Below, in pieces: positions 11,444-21,745 of a DNA stretch of 64,000 nucleotides. Position numbers and translations under genes: made by a program. Source of the stretch: Gracilaria gracilis (taxonomy: Eukaryota > Rhodophyta > Florideophyceae > Gracilariales > Gracilariaceae). The DNA is taken from the NCBI GenBank assembly GCA_030374805.1, contig JARGSG010000197.1, forward strand, positions 1,302,001 through 1,366,000. The letters run 5' to 3'. The notes beneath the pieces are model-generated. The model worked only from the letters and a program-made list of their open reading frames with translations. It was not told the origin of the DNA and made no database searches. Every line of letters starts with the position of its first letter. The first letter of the stretch is position 1.

Positions 11444-12847
11444 TTACAAACACTCCATATGTGATACAATGCGCTTCCATCTTTGGTAAGCTTGCGTCCA
11501 CTTCCGCTGTTCTTCTTCAGAAACGAAAGTGTAAGTTGCTTTGGCCCGGTTCGTAATGCCCAAGTCGAGGACTCTAGCACCAATAACTCCAGCACCTTTG
11601 ACACCAACATCACGTTCACCTAGTCGTGCCCCACAAAATAGAGCTTTAACCCCATTAACAAACACGGTACTAGCCGCTACACCTCCGACAATCTCTACCC
11701 CATCACAAGCCATTCCTGTCGACGCATCCGCTAGCGCAAACACTAAGCCCTCTATCACAGCCCTGGCGATATCGTGTTTTTCCGTTGTCACCTTCATGCC
11801 ATACAGCGCTCCTACAGCATCAGCAGGAGGGCATCGTCTTCCGGTAATATACGGGACATATAGAAGGCCAGAAGCTCCAATATCGCTGCGACTGGCTAGT
11901 TGGTCCAAGTCGTTAATGTCGCAATTCAGGAAGGCCTCACAAGCGTGTGAAGCACATGCTCCAACAGCTGCCACCGAACCCGCCACAACAATAGCGTTCT
12001 CATCCGCTGCGTGCGCGAGTGCGAGTCCCGAGCCCTCCCTTTCTTCGATACGTATAGTCTGCCCGACCCAACCACTGCTTCCGCCATACACAGAACAGCC
12101 AGAACCAACGTCATCACATCCAGCCCCCACGGTCGCTGAGAAGGCGTCTCCACCTGCATGAATCACAGGTACACCTGCTGCTTCGGGCCGTCCAAGCATC
12201 CGGGCCATTTGAGGGCTCAAGTAACCTACAATCGTAGGGCGTGGCATTATTTCTGGCAGTAACGGAAGGAATGGCGTGAGTTGTGTTTGCTCAAAGAGGG
12301 CTGTGTCGTACGTACGATGGGGTTCTTTGGTCAAGCCCGTTGTTGCTGCGGTGGTTGCATCAGTGAAATGACGATCGGGACAACCGGCAAGCTCGTTGCA
12401 GACATAATCTGCTCCTCCAATCATAAGTTTGTAATCCTGTCCTGATGGTGATGGTAGTAGAGCGAGCTTTGATAGGAGGTCTGTAGACAGGATTCGTGAA
12501 CCTGTCAAAGTAGTTAGTCTTGTCGCTTCAGTGGGGGCTAGAGCATCATGGTACAGCACCGCACTATCATTTAGCAGATCCGGTACATTCCCATACCCAA
12601 TGAGGTCTTGCACTTGACCGGTAACGCTTATAGCGGTTATGTGACCCATATCTTGCAAAACATCGGTACAAGCGGCGAGCGTCGCCGAGAGCCAATTTGA
12701 GGGTCTCTGTGTGACCATATTCCTTTCTGCGTAAGTTATATGAGAACGACGAGATACTCTCAAAAGCTTGTCATACTTTGGTTGATATGAACTGGCCTTT
12801 GTTCCCGATGTTCCCACATCCACAGCGATTATGACGTCATCGCTCAT
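11444..12847 (-). CDS. FGGY-family carbohydrate kinase (xylulokinase-like)
   Basis: An intact 467-residue frame starts at the first ATG (12847). The N-terminal phosphate-binding segment IIAVDVGTSGTKASSYQP is the FGGY phosphate-1 motif. SVTGQVQDL occupies the substrate-domain position where xylulokinases have SGQMHG. Further matches are HAGGDAFSATVGAG, GLLYVPYITGRRCPP (the xylulokinase GLLFLPYLxGER motif), IARAVIEGLVFAL and IVGGVAASTVFVNGVKALF (adenosine-binding domain). The length fits the usual 470-500. The enzyme would phosphorylate a keto-sugar or polyol with ATP; the exact substrate cannot be fixed from motifs. No targeting leader is obvious, so it is probably cytosolic. Its best relatives among bacterial XylB-type kinases would suggest transfer, but that needs a search. 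No intron is needed. Confidence 0.85.
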   Translation of the reverse strand: MSDDVIIAVDVGTSGTKASSYQPKYDKLLRVSRRSHITYAERNMVTQRPSNWLSATLAACTDVLQDMGHITAISVTGQVQDLIGYGNVPDLLNDSAVLYHDALAPTEATRLTTLTGSRILSTDLLSKLALLPSPSGQDYKLMIGGADYVCNELAGCPDRHFTDATTAATTGLTKEPHRTYDTALFEQTQLTPFLPLLPEIMPRPTIVGYLSPQMARMLGRPEAAGVPVIHAGGDAFSATVGAGCDDVGSGCSVYGGSSGWVGQTIRIEEREGSGLALAHAADENAIVVAGSVAAVGACASHACEAFLNCDINDLDQLASRSDIGASGLLYVPYITGRRCPPADAVGALYGMKVTTEKHDIARAVIEGLVFALADASTGMACDGVEIVGGVAASTVFVNGVKALFCGARLGERDVGVKGAGVIGARVLDLGITNRAKATYTFVSEEEQRKWTQAYQRWKRIVSHMECL

Positions 12848-13476
12848 TAACACTGAGGTGCGTTTCAATGGTGACTTCCGTGATCAGACGCCATCTCGAT
12901 TAACTTGAGGCTCTTTTCGCCAGAAGATGGGGGCGTTGACGAAGGGAAGCATATCTCGAATGGTTCCCCGCATGGAGGACTACAATTGGAAGGAGCATGC
13001 AGATCACAACAGTTTTTCGATTATCAGTCTCTGTAGATTATCGTAGTCAATGATCGGAAAGATTCTCTTCATTCTTCAGATGCAAACCTTGAAAGGTATG
13101 CCTTCTGGGTGCCGTTGTATCTACTATGACAGAGATTCAACTCACCAATTCTCTTCATTCGAATTTGAGATTGTTTTTGAGAAGTTGCCAGAGAAAGTCA
13201 TTTCGTCACAAGGTGATGTCAGCAGAATGACCCCCAGCCTGTTTGGCTATCCCTACCCTGGTAACCTTACATAGCGTACTACGCAACGTCGTTCGGTGTA
13301 CTTCCGTAATTGGATGCTTCAGCTCAATGTGACCATTCGGCGGCGACGCAGTGTCTGTCCCTGGCACTAGCCAAACAGAAGTGAGTCTTTCAGTTTATGT
13401 ACATAGTCCATGACAAGTTCAAGCTCATATAGGCTACTAGTTCGCCGGTCTTCGAAACGACAAACAATTTCCAGTG
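12848..13476. other. Kinase upstream region, no gene recognised
   Basis: It holds the presumed promoter of the minus-strand kinase next to 12847. A plus-strand frame at 13050-13274 has no recognisable motif. No clear TATA box was seen. Confidence 0.4.
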
Positions 13477-14065
13477 CTAAACAGCTACGTTTGCTTGGCC
13501 TTCTTGAGGTATAAATGGCCCTCCGTTCCCGTTGAGTTGGCCGGATTTGTTCAGATTTGAAACATTAACGTCACTCGCAATCTGCTCAGTCTCAGCTTCA
13601 GGGGTGACGATCCGTTTCAACAGCTTTCGCCAAGCCCTGACACGACCACACCTCTCTTCCGGGAATCCATCTACCTTACGACCATCTGACCACACCGTTG
13701 TTCCTGGAATTTCTTTGCCAACGCATTTGCCTGTTGGCCATGCTTTGGCCTTCAAAACGCGCCCGGTACCCAGCGAACTAACCACAACAGTGAAAAACTG
13801 TCAGTCAATTTCCAGCATTTCCTCAACGCTTGCTCTGGCTGCAGTTTCAAGAGCATCGAGTAACCGAACACATAAAAGCAATGTAAGGACTGAGAGTATC
13901 TCTCCTCCAACAGGGCAAACATACGAACGAGGAACATCGTCAAGCCCGAGTGCGGAACCAGCACTTGAGCTCGTGTGCGCTGCGAGAGCCCGACCCCTGG
14001 GCGTGGGGTCGTCAGGAGCGGGATTGGTGACACCAAAAGCTGGTGTGATTCTGACGCTGCGGTAG
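13477..14065 (-). CDS. Unrecognised, possibly two-exon gene
   Basis: Two minus-strand open blocks are joined by credible splice signals: a block from about 14065 leftwards reaching ...SALGLDDVPR, a donor-like GTATGT near 13945, and an acceptor-like GGTTAG near 13784 that opens into SLGTGRVLKAKAWPTGKC and runs to a stop at 13477. The second block is basic (RAWRKLLKRIV) and then Asn/Ser-rich. No start codon was found for the first block and no family is recognised. A codon-aligned plus-strand frame (13532-14065) competes with it. It may be the end of a host gene or a chance reading. Confidence 0.3.
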
Positions 14066-14505
14066 TGGCGAAGCGACCCAGTGCGGCTCAGGTGTGAGAT
14101 ACTGTACCAATGGTACGAACGGTACAGATAGCGTTACCGTTGGTAGCAACAGTACAAGGTTGGACCCAGATGCCACTCGGCCGTTGTGCACATGTGGGCG
14201 GAACTGTATCCGGTCTCGTATGGGGACAATAAATAAATTAATAAATCGTCGGACGTGCCAGGTGGCCACACATCGGTCATGTTTTGACCATGTAGCGAAC
14301 ATTTCGTCCACCCACTGTAATTATTTTGTGCCAACCGGGCCAATAACCAGGGTTCACAGGGATTATCCTGGTGAATGAAGTCCGGCCTTGTCTACGTGGA
14401 GGGGAAGGCCGGCTGACTCTCCTCTAAGTGGCAGTCTATCTCTACGACTATGCTACAAGCTACGTGAGAAGTTTCACCAGAGTGACCTTCTGTCTCCAAG
14501 AGCGT

Positions 14506-14554
14506 GAGCTACAAGCCGATCACGGTGATCCAGCGTGATGCCGGCTTGTAGCTC
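14506..14554. repeat. 13-bp perfect inverted repeat
   Basis: GAGCTACAAGCCG at 14506-14518 pairs exactly with CGGCTTGTAGCTC at 14542-14554. The loop contains a further ATCAC/GTGAT pair, so the whole could fold into a long stem with a small bulge. Confidence 0.85.
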
Positions 14555-14633
14555 TACGTTGTGCTACACTAATGTAACACAGAAGACAGCCTATAAGCCA
14601 TCGTGACCCTGATCACCGCCCCTGGCTGGTAGC

Positions 14634-14658
14634 TCACGTGCTGCAAGACAGCACGTGA
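14634..14658. repeat. 10-bp perfect hairpin with CACGTG
   Basis: TCACGTGCTG (14634-14643) and CAGCACGTGA (14649-14658) flank the loop CAAGA. Each arm contains CACGTG, which is also an E-box/G-box word. Confidence 0.85.
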
Positions 14659-15094
14659 CAGTAGATAGCTTGTAGGATAGTCGTAGATATCTCCAGACTG
14701 CTACAAGATCCATATTAAAGGAGCGTGAGCCCACCTTCTGTTCCCTCTAGAGAAGGCCAGACTTCACTCAACCATCGTATTATTACAAGTTGTTTAGTGT
14801 TCACAATTTACATATTACATTTCGCTAGTTTGACGATATCAGCCTTCACCCTCAAGATATTCAACGTTTTGATAGGGTATGGCGACGGGGTCGGACCTCG
14901 ATCCCGTCCTTCAGATGGAGACGGTCCATTTAACTCAGCATCTCGCCACACGAGAGATGCTGCTACCAAAAGATTGGAGGGTTGGGAAAATTTCGAGGGA
15001 GAACGATGCGGAGGACTCTTTGCATCCTGCGCCGTGTTCGACGACCGCAGCTGATGATGTGGATGCGTCGTTGACGGCTATGCCACCGGCGTGA

Positions 15095-16015
15095 AGTACT
15101 GTGGTGAGTTTGGAGGGAGCAAAGCAGAACTGGGGCTTGAACTGACTCCTTGTGACTGCCATCTGCAACTGACAGCACTACAAGTACTTAGATCCAGTAT
15201 GGTAGCTGTCCCGTATAGTTTAGTGGTAACCTATCGAACTATCCATGTACTCTATCCAGTAAACTATCAGCTTTACGACGGTCATTGACCGAGCGCGACG
15301 CAGCTCTCCGACGGGGCCGTAAGTCCGTACCATGCCCACCGGCGGGCCGCCACTGTGCTCGTCAGCGTGCGATCGAGATACCAGCCTCATGCCTGTTGGT
15401 CGCGACACTCGTGAAAGTGTCAATATATACGGCTCCTGTGCTCAATCGAATATTCGGATACTGCTACAGACATATATTATCTACATACAACGCACAAGCT
15501 ACGATATTGGGCTATGGGAACGTGAACAAAGGGGACCATATACAACTAACTGTCTGTGGACTTTTTACCGTCAGATTCCTGGGCATGCTCGTCACTCGGC
15601 GTCATGGAGCACAACTGTACATCCCTTGTCTGTTGTGCTCCTGACGTCGAACGAAAAACGGCCAAACGTGCTCAAAACCACACTATCGATTCGATTCCAT
15701 GACACTAGTTTTACAGTTTTCTGTTTTGGTGGTTCATAGGACACGCATATGCCATTGTCATGCGTTCTTCTTCCCGTGCGACAAAGCGGCAGATCCTCCT
15801 CGTCGGCAGATGCCCCACTGCCTGCATCCTTTGCACTTCTACATGGAGTACAGTACAACCATAAATGCCCCATGCTTAGGCCCACCGACACCGAAATGAG
15901 ATCGTTATCAATTCATACCTTCCAGATGCCTTTCTTCGAATCTACTTAAACGCCAGCGGGTGCGTAGTTTGCCACTCGCTCGACTTGGTCGACTGCAGTG
16001 CCAGTTCATTTCGTC
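15095..16015. other. No gene recognised; upstream region of the vWA gene
   Basis: The stretch has many overlapping short frames without motifs. A tRNA-like A-box phrase at about 15210 was examined and rejected. The part next to 16015 should hold the promoter of the vWA gene; no TATA box was identified. Confidence 0.4.
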
Positions 16016-17164
16016 ATGATTTCCTCTGTCTTCTCATTTTCCGTTGCTCTCTTGGCTCTATCGGTGAGCATTGGCACCGCTGCACTGACAATTCGCCAAA
16101 GCAATGGAGCAAACGCCACTTCCGACTGTAAAATTGACTCGATCTGTTTCGCGATCGACCAAAGCGGCTCAATCGTATACTATGAGTTTTATAAAGATGA
16201 GAAGCAGTTTGTTATCAACCTATCTCGAGAAATAGGCAAGCGCACACAAGGTACACAGTACTCGGCTGTTGGATTCTCCAACCAAGCAGTCCCCATACAA
16301 GAAAGCACCATGCTCCTGGAAACGGAGTTTGTTCCGGCAGTGAGGGACACAAGCCCTGTTTCTGGTGGCACAAACATGTTCGCTGGACTTGAGAGTTGTT
16401 TTAGTGAAGTTGCTTCTTCAAACGGAAATCGCGTTATTGTGCTTGTCACTGATGGAGTTGATTTTGGAAGCAAAGCGCCAATTGATCTGGCACAGGACAT
16501 CAAGTCAGAGGGAATTTCTATTGTCACCATTGGCATTGGAAATGGTATACGGGAGGAAGACTTGAAGGAGATAGCTACCACTGGGGAATTTTTCGTGAGC
16601 ACTACCTTCAACACATTACAATCTGATGTTCTTAAGATTACGGAACGCTCATGTGACGTGGTTGACGTGGAGCCCGAGACTCCGGTACCACCCTCTCCGG
16701 AGCCCGTTAAGGACGTGTGTGACCAGGCATATAGTGTTTGCGAATTCTACTTTGCTAATGAGAACAGTGTACCCTCTTTCTCCATGGACGGACCCGATAA
16801 TGTGCCGTTCACACCCATCGTGGAGTCGAGAGATATGAATGAGCGTCTAGGGGTGCTGAACAGTAATGATATCATGGTTGAGATTATCGGAGATGATGAA
16901 AGCATTACCGGGATCACGTCTCTGGCGGCATCACAGCGGTTCTCTCCGTCTCAGTTCAAGCCGTTCACGTGGTCCAATGGAAAAGGTTCTGGAATTGGAC
17001 ATGAAACGTTCCAAGGCAACCAGAAAGAGATGGTGAGGGGGCGATGTGTGCGTGTGTTCTTTTCGCAGTTCCAGCTTCTGCAGCTGAGTGCGCCATTCAA
17101 CGTTGTGTCGAACGAAGTGGCCAGTCGAAAGGACAACAAATGCTTGGTTTTCAGAACCATGTGA
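16016..17164 (+). CDS. Secreted von Willebrand factor A-domain protein
   Basis: An intact 382-residue frame starts at ATG 16016 (the frame is open a little upstream, but without an ATG). The leader MISSVFSFSVALLALSVSIG is a clear signal peptide. A vWA domain follows with the metal-ion-dependent adhesion site: DQSGSI (DxSxS), SGGTNMFAGL (Thr) and VLVTDGVDFG (Asp). The domain ends near residue 205 and is followed by a Pro-rich linker (PETPVPPSPEPVKD) and a ~140-residue C-terminal domain with a few Cys and SPSQFKPFTWSNGKGSGI, which I do not recognise from other kingdoms. The product should be exported to the cell surface or wall and bind a ligand through Mg2+. Related multi-copy vWA proteins are, to my knowledge, common in red algae. 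It ends at TGA and shows no damage. Confidence 0.85.
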   Translation: MISSVFSFSVALLALSVSIGTAALTIRQSNGANATSDCKIDSICFAIDQSGSIVYYEFYKDEKQFVINLSREIGKRTQGTQYSAVGFSNQAVPIQESTMLLETEFVPAVRDTSPVSGGTNMFAGLESCFSEVASSNGNRVIVLVTDGVDFGSKAPIDLAQDIKSEGISIVTIGIGNGIREEDLKEIATTGEFFVSTTFNTLQSDVLKITERSCDVVDVEPETPVPPSPEPVKDVCDQAYSVCEFYFANENSVPSFSMDGPDNVPFTPIVESRDMNERLGVLNSNDIMVEIIGDDESITGITSLAASQRFSPSQFKPFTWSNGKGSGIGHETFQGNQKEMVRGRCVRVFFSQFQLLQLSAPFNVVSNEVASRKDNKCLVFRTM

Positions 17165-17420
17165 CGCTCGGAACGAGGGAACGAAACGTGAAGTACCATT
17201 CTCAAAGGCTAAATTTGGGCCCTCTAACAGTAAATTTAAAACGAAAACTCTTTTGGCATCTCCATGCAATTCATAAATCTTATAGCTCGAAAGAGCTCTT
17301 TGAGCTGGTTTCTATGATGTCCCAGGCGTTGAAAACGGTCAACATCAGCCCACATCACCCCCGAACCACCGACCATCACCGACACCGCGCGCCATCGGCG
17401 CCAGGGGTAAATTTGGGCCG

Positions 17421-19496
17421 TCAAGAGCTTTCTACTCCCAGGTCTATGGCATCATTAACTGCCTCAAAGACCAACTCTGCGGCCAACTGATATGTAGATA
17501 AAGGTGCTTTCCTCATGCCTTCTTTTCCGCATACCCACACAACCGCTCCGGAACGCCGTAACTTTGCCACTTTTCGTCCAAAGGCCCTGGCTTCCTGTCT
17601 CATCTTTTTTACGCGCTGCTTCTCTTTTGCCACTAGATGCTTCTGATCACGACGGTGCACGGCCTCCAAACGTTTCTCCTCCCGCGCAGCAGGCTTTTCT
17701 TTGCGCTTCCGCTCTCTCTCTGCCGCCCGTTTTTCTGCCGCAGCTTCAGCTTCTTCGCGTGCCAGCTGACGTTGCATACTTTTATTGGCTTTCTCCAGAC
17801 GACGTTCATTTTCAACAGCTTTGCGACGCTACTCATCTTCCTTCCTCCGCTTTATCTCCTCTCCGTGTGTGACCCATGCGGCTGGCGCTCCTGCGTCATA
17901 GAGCACACGGATTCTGGGAGTCTCTGTTCGCTTCATTGCTACGTTTCTCTTTCCGTTAATCTTCTCCATAAGAATATTGTTAACGGTTTCTTCCTTCTTG
18001 AGAAGAATTTGGATCTCTTTTATCTTGAAGGACACTCCGTTTCTGCTGGATAGTATGTTCATCATCTGGTTAAAAACATTCTGGTCACTTCGTCTCTGGC
18101 GGAAACACGGCAATCTCGAGGCGATGGACATATCGCCTAGTCTATCTTCTTCTTTCTTGACCTGTTCACGCTGCTCATCTTTAAAAGTCCTGTATCTCTC
18201 CGCGAAATTCATTTTAAAAGGAAAGGTACCCGTCACTTTGAAGGAAGCCTGTATGACCTCGGGAGTAATGTGCTCCCAAGCGTAAACGGCACACGCCAGG
18301 TTAAAATTGACCCTGGTGGCATCCACACATCCTTGACGGAAGAACTCGTCCCGCACATCTCGCATCACCTCGTGGAACCGTTTTTTAATAAGCTGATCGC
18401 ACGGCTGCAGTATGTGGGATGTGTTAGCAGCGTTAATGAGGGCTTCCATAAGGTTCTCAGAACAAAAGTCAATCCAATCTGGGTGCTTCCTGGAAAAATG
18501 ACCGTCGAAGAAAAGCAGGAACGACTCTCCGAGCCTGGTATAACGTGTGGCAGTGTCATGGAGGTGGCAAACGAATGCCGACAGAATTGGACCTTCCATA
18601 GACCCGTTTTCTGTGACCTTCACGCAAGCGTTTAAGGGGACCCAATTCGGTTCCGTGAACCGCCTAATAATTCCCGACGGGGCTTGTAAAAACCGTCCTT
18701 GCACTGGAGCAAACCAGTCAGTATTCTTCCGAACCCCGGCTACTATAAAGAATGGAGGCGTCAAAACTCCTGCTGCGGAAGCTGCAATTACGGCGGTTAT
18801 ATGCTTACTGACACCGTATGTAGACTGCACCGCTTGATATCCTCCACTCTTAGTTTCAGAAGAGGTGAAGGCCTTTTCCCACTTTCCTAATGTGCAGTCG
18901 ACAGCGGTTTCGTCAAGGTTCCAAACACGGTTTGCGTCCAATAATATGCCCGGGTGCATGCGCTGAATCTCATCAAGAGCGGCGAAAATTGTTTCGATGT
19001 GATCGTAAGACTCAGCTGCGAGTTTGGCGTGCTCTTTGTTTTCGATTCGCTTATACGATATGTCCGAATGTTGTTCACGATATGTTCGTACTGCTTCGTC
19101 ACTTGGAATCCCATGTGTATATCCACTACGGCCATCTGCAGCTATTCGAGACAGAACATGTTTAAAGGTGCTGTTGTTAACTGCAAAGCCACGTTGGGAC
19201 GCAAGTTTGAGTCTCTCGTTGATAAGCTGGGCCTCTTCTGTGTTGATTACGCGAGGCCGACCGGGTGTGATAGTGTTGCTCGTCAGGTGCTGCAGTTTTG
19301 AGTCATCACTACTCTTGAGACAGTTTTTGAGTCTCTGAACAGTGCTACGGGTGACTCCCGTTGTTCGTGCAACGCTGCGGACCGTATGATGTTCCCGAAG
19401 TAGCTGTACGGCGAGAAGCCGTTGCTCGCGTTGTTCGGAAAGACGGGCAGACCTTTTCTTGTGATCTGCTGCCTGTCGGCGCATTGAGGGGGGCAT
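17421..19496 (-). pseudogene. Pogo-like (DDE_1) transposase with one in-frame stop
   Basis: From ATG 19496 the frame encodes a helix-turn-helix (about residues 30-60, HTVRSVARTTGVTRSTVQRL), then the conserved GFAVNNSTFKHVL block and the DDE core: D195 in NLDETAVD, D331 in LLFFDGHFSR and D367 in ILQPCDQLIKKRF. It stops at TAG (17829-17831) after 555 residues, but the same frame continues for about 135 more: a long Arg/Glu/Lys coiled-coil (EEAEAAAEKRAAERERKRKE) and a C-terminal domain ending at 17421. The relative at 43.8-46.1 kb has the same C-terminal domain, so the full protein was about 690 residues and the TAG is the only lesion visible. The catalytic triad is intact. Terminal repeats with TA duplications, expected for pogo elements, were not found by eye. 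Confidence 0.85.
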
Positions 19497-20728
19497 GATG
19501 CTTTTCTAAGCAGATCTGGGTGTTTGGCCGAGTTTGTGGCTCTCAGGTTCTCTTGAGACTCCCCAGAGACCCGAAATGCACCACTTTTCTCTACTCGCAA
19601 TAAAGCGGGAGCTGTGGAATGACTTCTATACCGCAGGGAGGGGTCCATGCAGGGTGTTTCGGTCTGCAATAATACTGGCGGGAAACTGTCTCAAATATCC
19701 CCTTGTCCAAAATAAAGCCTTTGGGAAGGGTACGAGAAAATGGCGTTGTCATAGGCGGCGGAGATGTCATGGCGTCATATTGCTGTCTCGGCGAGCTGAC
19801 TTCCAAACGTATGACACGAAGTCCTAGAAAAAGGTGTACACGTAGAATAGATCTCACACCTGATACTGCTAGCCACAAGATCATCGCTTTTTTGAAACAA
19901 ACTACTGCGACTTCCCACTCGTTGCAGCCATCGCTGCACCCGCGATCCGTCGATCCCGATGCGCCGCAGCCCCCGCTGGGAGCCGGTGCATACCCACCAC
20001 GGCTCCTGAGAAGGTGCACGTGAAGTGTGCCCAAGGCACCACGACACACCTCACTCCCAGAACCGTGCTGCTGATGGCGGCCAGCGGACTGCTGATGGGG
20101 TCACAACAGATCAAGCTCTACGATATCTGGTAATTCGGCTGGGCCGTGATGAGCGCAGAGCTGCAGTCTTGGACACGAAGGCGGTTACAGACTGAGCTAT
20201 GGCCTCTCCAGCGCAGCTGACCCGAACCTTGCGCGGTCGGTGATGTTATCGTGACTCTTTGTGGCTGCCACTGCTACACTGACATCATAGCTGAGAGCAC
20301 TATATTCCTGAATGGAAAACAGACACCGCTCATGCAACCCTCGGGTTGTGTCTTCTACCGGCATTCTGCTACCTATTGCTATCATGAACTGCCACGCAGT
20401 TCATTACAAATCTGTGCATTGCCACGTAACGCAGAGGGTCGTTCGTCAAGATGAGAGCTTGACTGAGTCCTACTGCCCCTTCCGCAGCGGACTACAATCT
20501 TTGCACTGAAGTTTTGCAATCGATCTCAAAAACGCTACAACCAGTTCACACTGTGAACTTCACAGGGACACTCATGAACACTCTAAAAGTCACGCACGTT
20601 TACGTTTTGAGTCAAAAAGAGATTGATAACGTATTTCTGAAGTGTAGCAAAATCATAGCGTCATAGGCATTGAAAGAATGACAGCTGCAGCTGCAGCTGC
20701 TTCAAACGCAAAGTGATTCCTAAATTTT
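19497..20728. other. No gene recognised
   Basis: Overlapping frames of 60-150 codons occur on both strands without motifs. A short (GCAGCT)3 run lies at 20681-20700. The left part may include the 5' end of the pogo-like element. Confidence 0.45.
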
Positions 20729-21184
20729 TCAATCATCTTGGTCGTTCTTGGAAGTCGAAGAATATGATGGAGAAGAACAAGGCCCGCAACAGAGGGGCCA
20801 GGACACCGACCGAATTTCACTGTCCGCACATTCGCTCTGTGTGCATCCCCTTGTCTTTCGAGGTGGACATGGCCCGCAACAAGATCCCCATGTTTGTCTC
20901 AATGAATTCATGGTATTACACTGCAAGTTTGTCTGATCTTCTATCGGTCGAACCGATACCCATTTCGCGGCTTTCTTAGTTTTGTCCAAGTGATGCGTGA
21001 GTCGAAGCGTGTCCGAATCCCACTTCACCGCTCTGTACTGCATGGGTAGTGTTTTGCCGCTTTCCATCTTCACGCAACGCAGAAGTGTATGCAACGCAAC
21101 TGCATCTGTCAGAATTACCTGCGCGACCAATACTAGAAGGAAAACAACGGTAGTAGCTGCAGAAGCTTTGAAATCGACCATCAT
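20729..21184 (-). CDS. Hypothetical protein with an N-terminal membrane segment
   Basis: This 151-codon frame starts with two ATGs (21184). Residues 10-32 (TVVFLLVLVAQVILTDAVAL) form a strong hydrophobic segment, a signal anchor or signal peptide. A basic middle follows (LDKTKKAAKWV), then a Cys-rich tail with two CCGPC words. Another frame over the tail contains a second hydrophobic stretch, so the 3' end may be frameshifted. No family is recognised; it could also be a chance frame. Confidence 0.35.
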   Translation of the reverse strand: MMVDFKASAATTVVFLLVLVAQVILTDAVALHTLLRCVKMESGKTLPMQYRAVKWDSDTLRLTHHLDKTKKAAKWVSVRPIEDQTNLQCNTMNSLRQTWGSCCGPCPPRKTRGCTQSECADSEIRSVSWPLCCGPCSSPSYSSTSKNDQDD

Positions 21185-21637
21185 TCTTCTTTCTTCTTCG
21201 CCTGTTGGTGTCTCTGATGGCCTCTTTGTGTCGAACCCAAGAGTATGGAGCTTCTCTTTTCTTAAGTTGGAGTGTAGAAGGCGAAGATGTTCGCGTCTGT
21301 TGGTGCTAAGAGAGAGTGGTCTTAAATAGCAGCAGCAACATTCTCAAAAGAGCTGATGAGGTTTACTTCTTTCAAGATTTATCAGGATGAATTTGTAGGT
21401 TTGAATGTTGGGCCAATGGGAATGCTAAGGTTTCCCACAACTTCGTATATCTATGCTTGTACGACCAGAAACGAAACATCGTATTGGCATGCAAGTTGTA
21501 CTCTGGATGGCCCTTGTTTTCAGGTTTGTCTTGGAAGACGAGTTGTATGGCTCCACTATGGCTTCATGGGCAGTGGCGAAGCTGTATCCGATGTAGACGA
21601 AGCACCTCTCCTGCGAATGAAGAGATGTATTTTGGTG

Positions 21638-21642
21638 AAGGA
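21638..21642. repeat. Target-site duplication AAGGA (left)
   Basis: AAGGA directly precedes the first TG of the Copia element; the partner copy is at 26483-26487. Five base pairs is the size expected for Copia integrase. Confidence 0.85.
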
Positions 21643-21733
21643 TGTCAAACATTACAGTAGACAGGAGACACTTAAGTAGACCAAGCACGAGCTCACAGAA
21701 CGAGAAGTAAAGAGGTAGCGCCTTCACTCCACA
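21643..21733 (+). repeat. Copia 5' LTR
   Basis: It starts TGTCAAACATT and ends CTTCACTCCACA. It is about 91 bp, unusually short for a Copia LTR, and is identical to the end of the 3' LTR. Confidence 0.85.
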
Positions 21734-21745
21734 GGTTATGGGCCC
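21734..21745 (+). other. Copia primer-binding site, half-tRNA type
   Basis: GGTTATGGGCCC follows the 5' LTR without a gap. It is complementary to the anticodon-arm region of initiator methionine tRNA, the internal priming site known for Drosophila copia, rather than to a tRNA 3' end. Confidence 0.75.

Larger units (their letters stand above)
14340..15094 (+). mobile_element. Hairpin-rich LTR-like remnant with a short downstream ORF
   Basis: About 320 bp (14340-14660) carry several perfect inverted repeats, two of which are listed separately. The GCTACAAG/CTTGTAG words recur in both orientations, and the sequence is followed by a short ATG frame at 14879-15094 with no known motif. The arrangement resembles an LTR plus gag leader, but no second LTR copy is present in the window, so the family is unknown and it is at best a broken, old fragment. 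Confidence 0.3.

Noticed and set aside
13532-14065. Plus-strand ORF of 177 codons
   Set aside because: It is Ser/Thr-rich without motifs and overlaps the minus-strand reading that has splice-like signals. Neither is strong; the minus-strand one was kept at low confidence.
15205-15260. tRNA-like start CCCGTATAGTTTAGTGGTAAC with a Pol III A-box match
   Set aside because: The following sequence does not fold into the anticodon and T arms, the B-box-like word has a mismatch and lies too close to the A box. No acceptor stem pairs.
18270-18635. Plus-strand ORF of 121 codons opposite the pogo transposase
   Set aside because: It mirrors the conserved DDE-coding sequence on the other strand and has no motif of its own.
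20681-20700. (GCAGCT)3 run as a regulatory palindrome
   Set aside because: It is a short simple repeat and no neighbouring gene depends on it.
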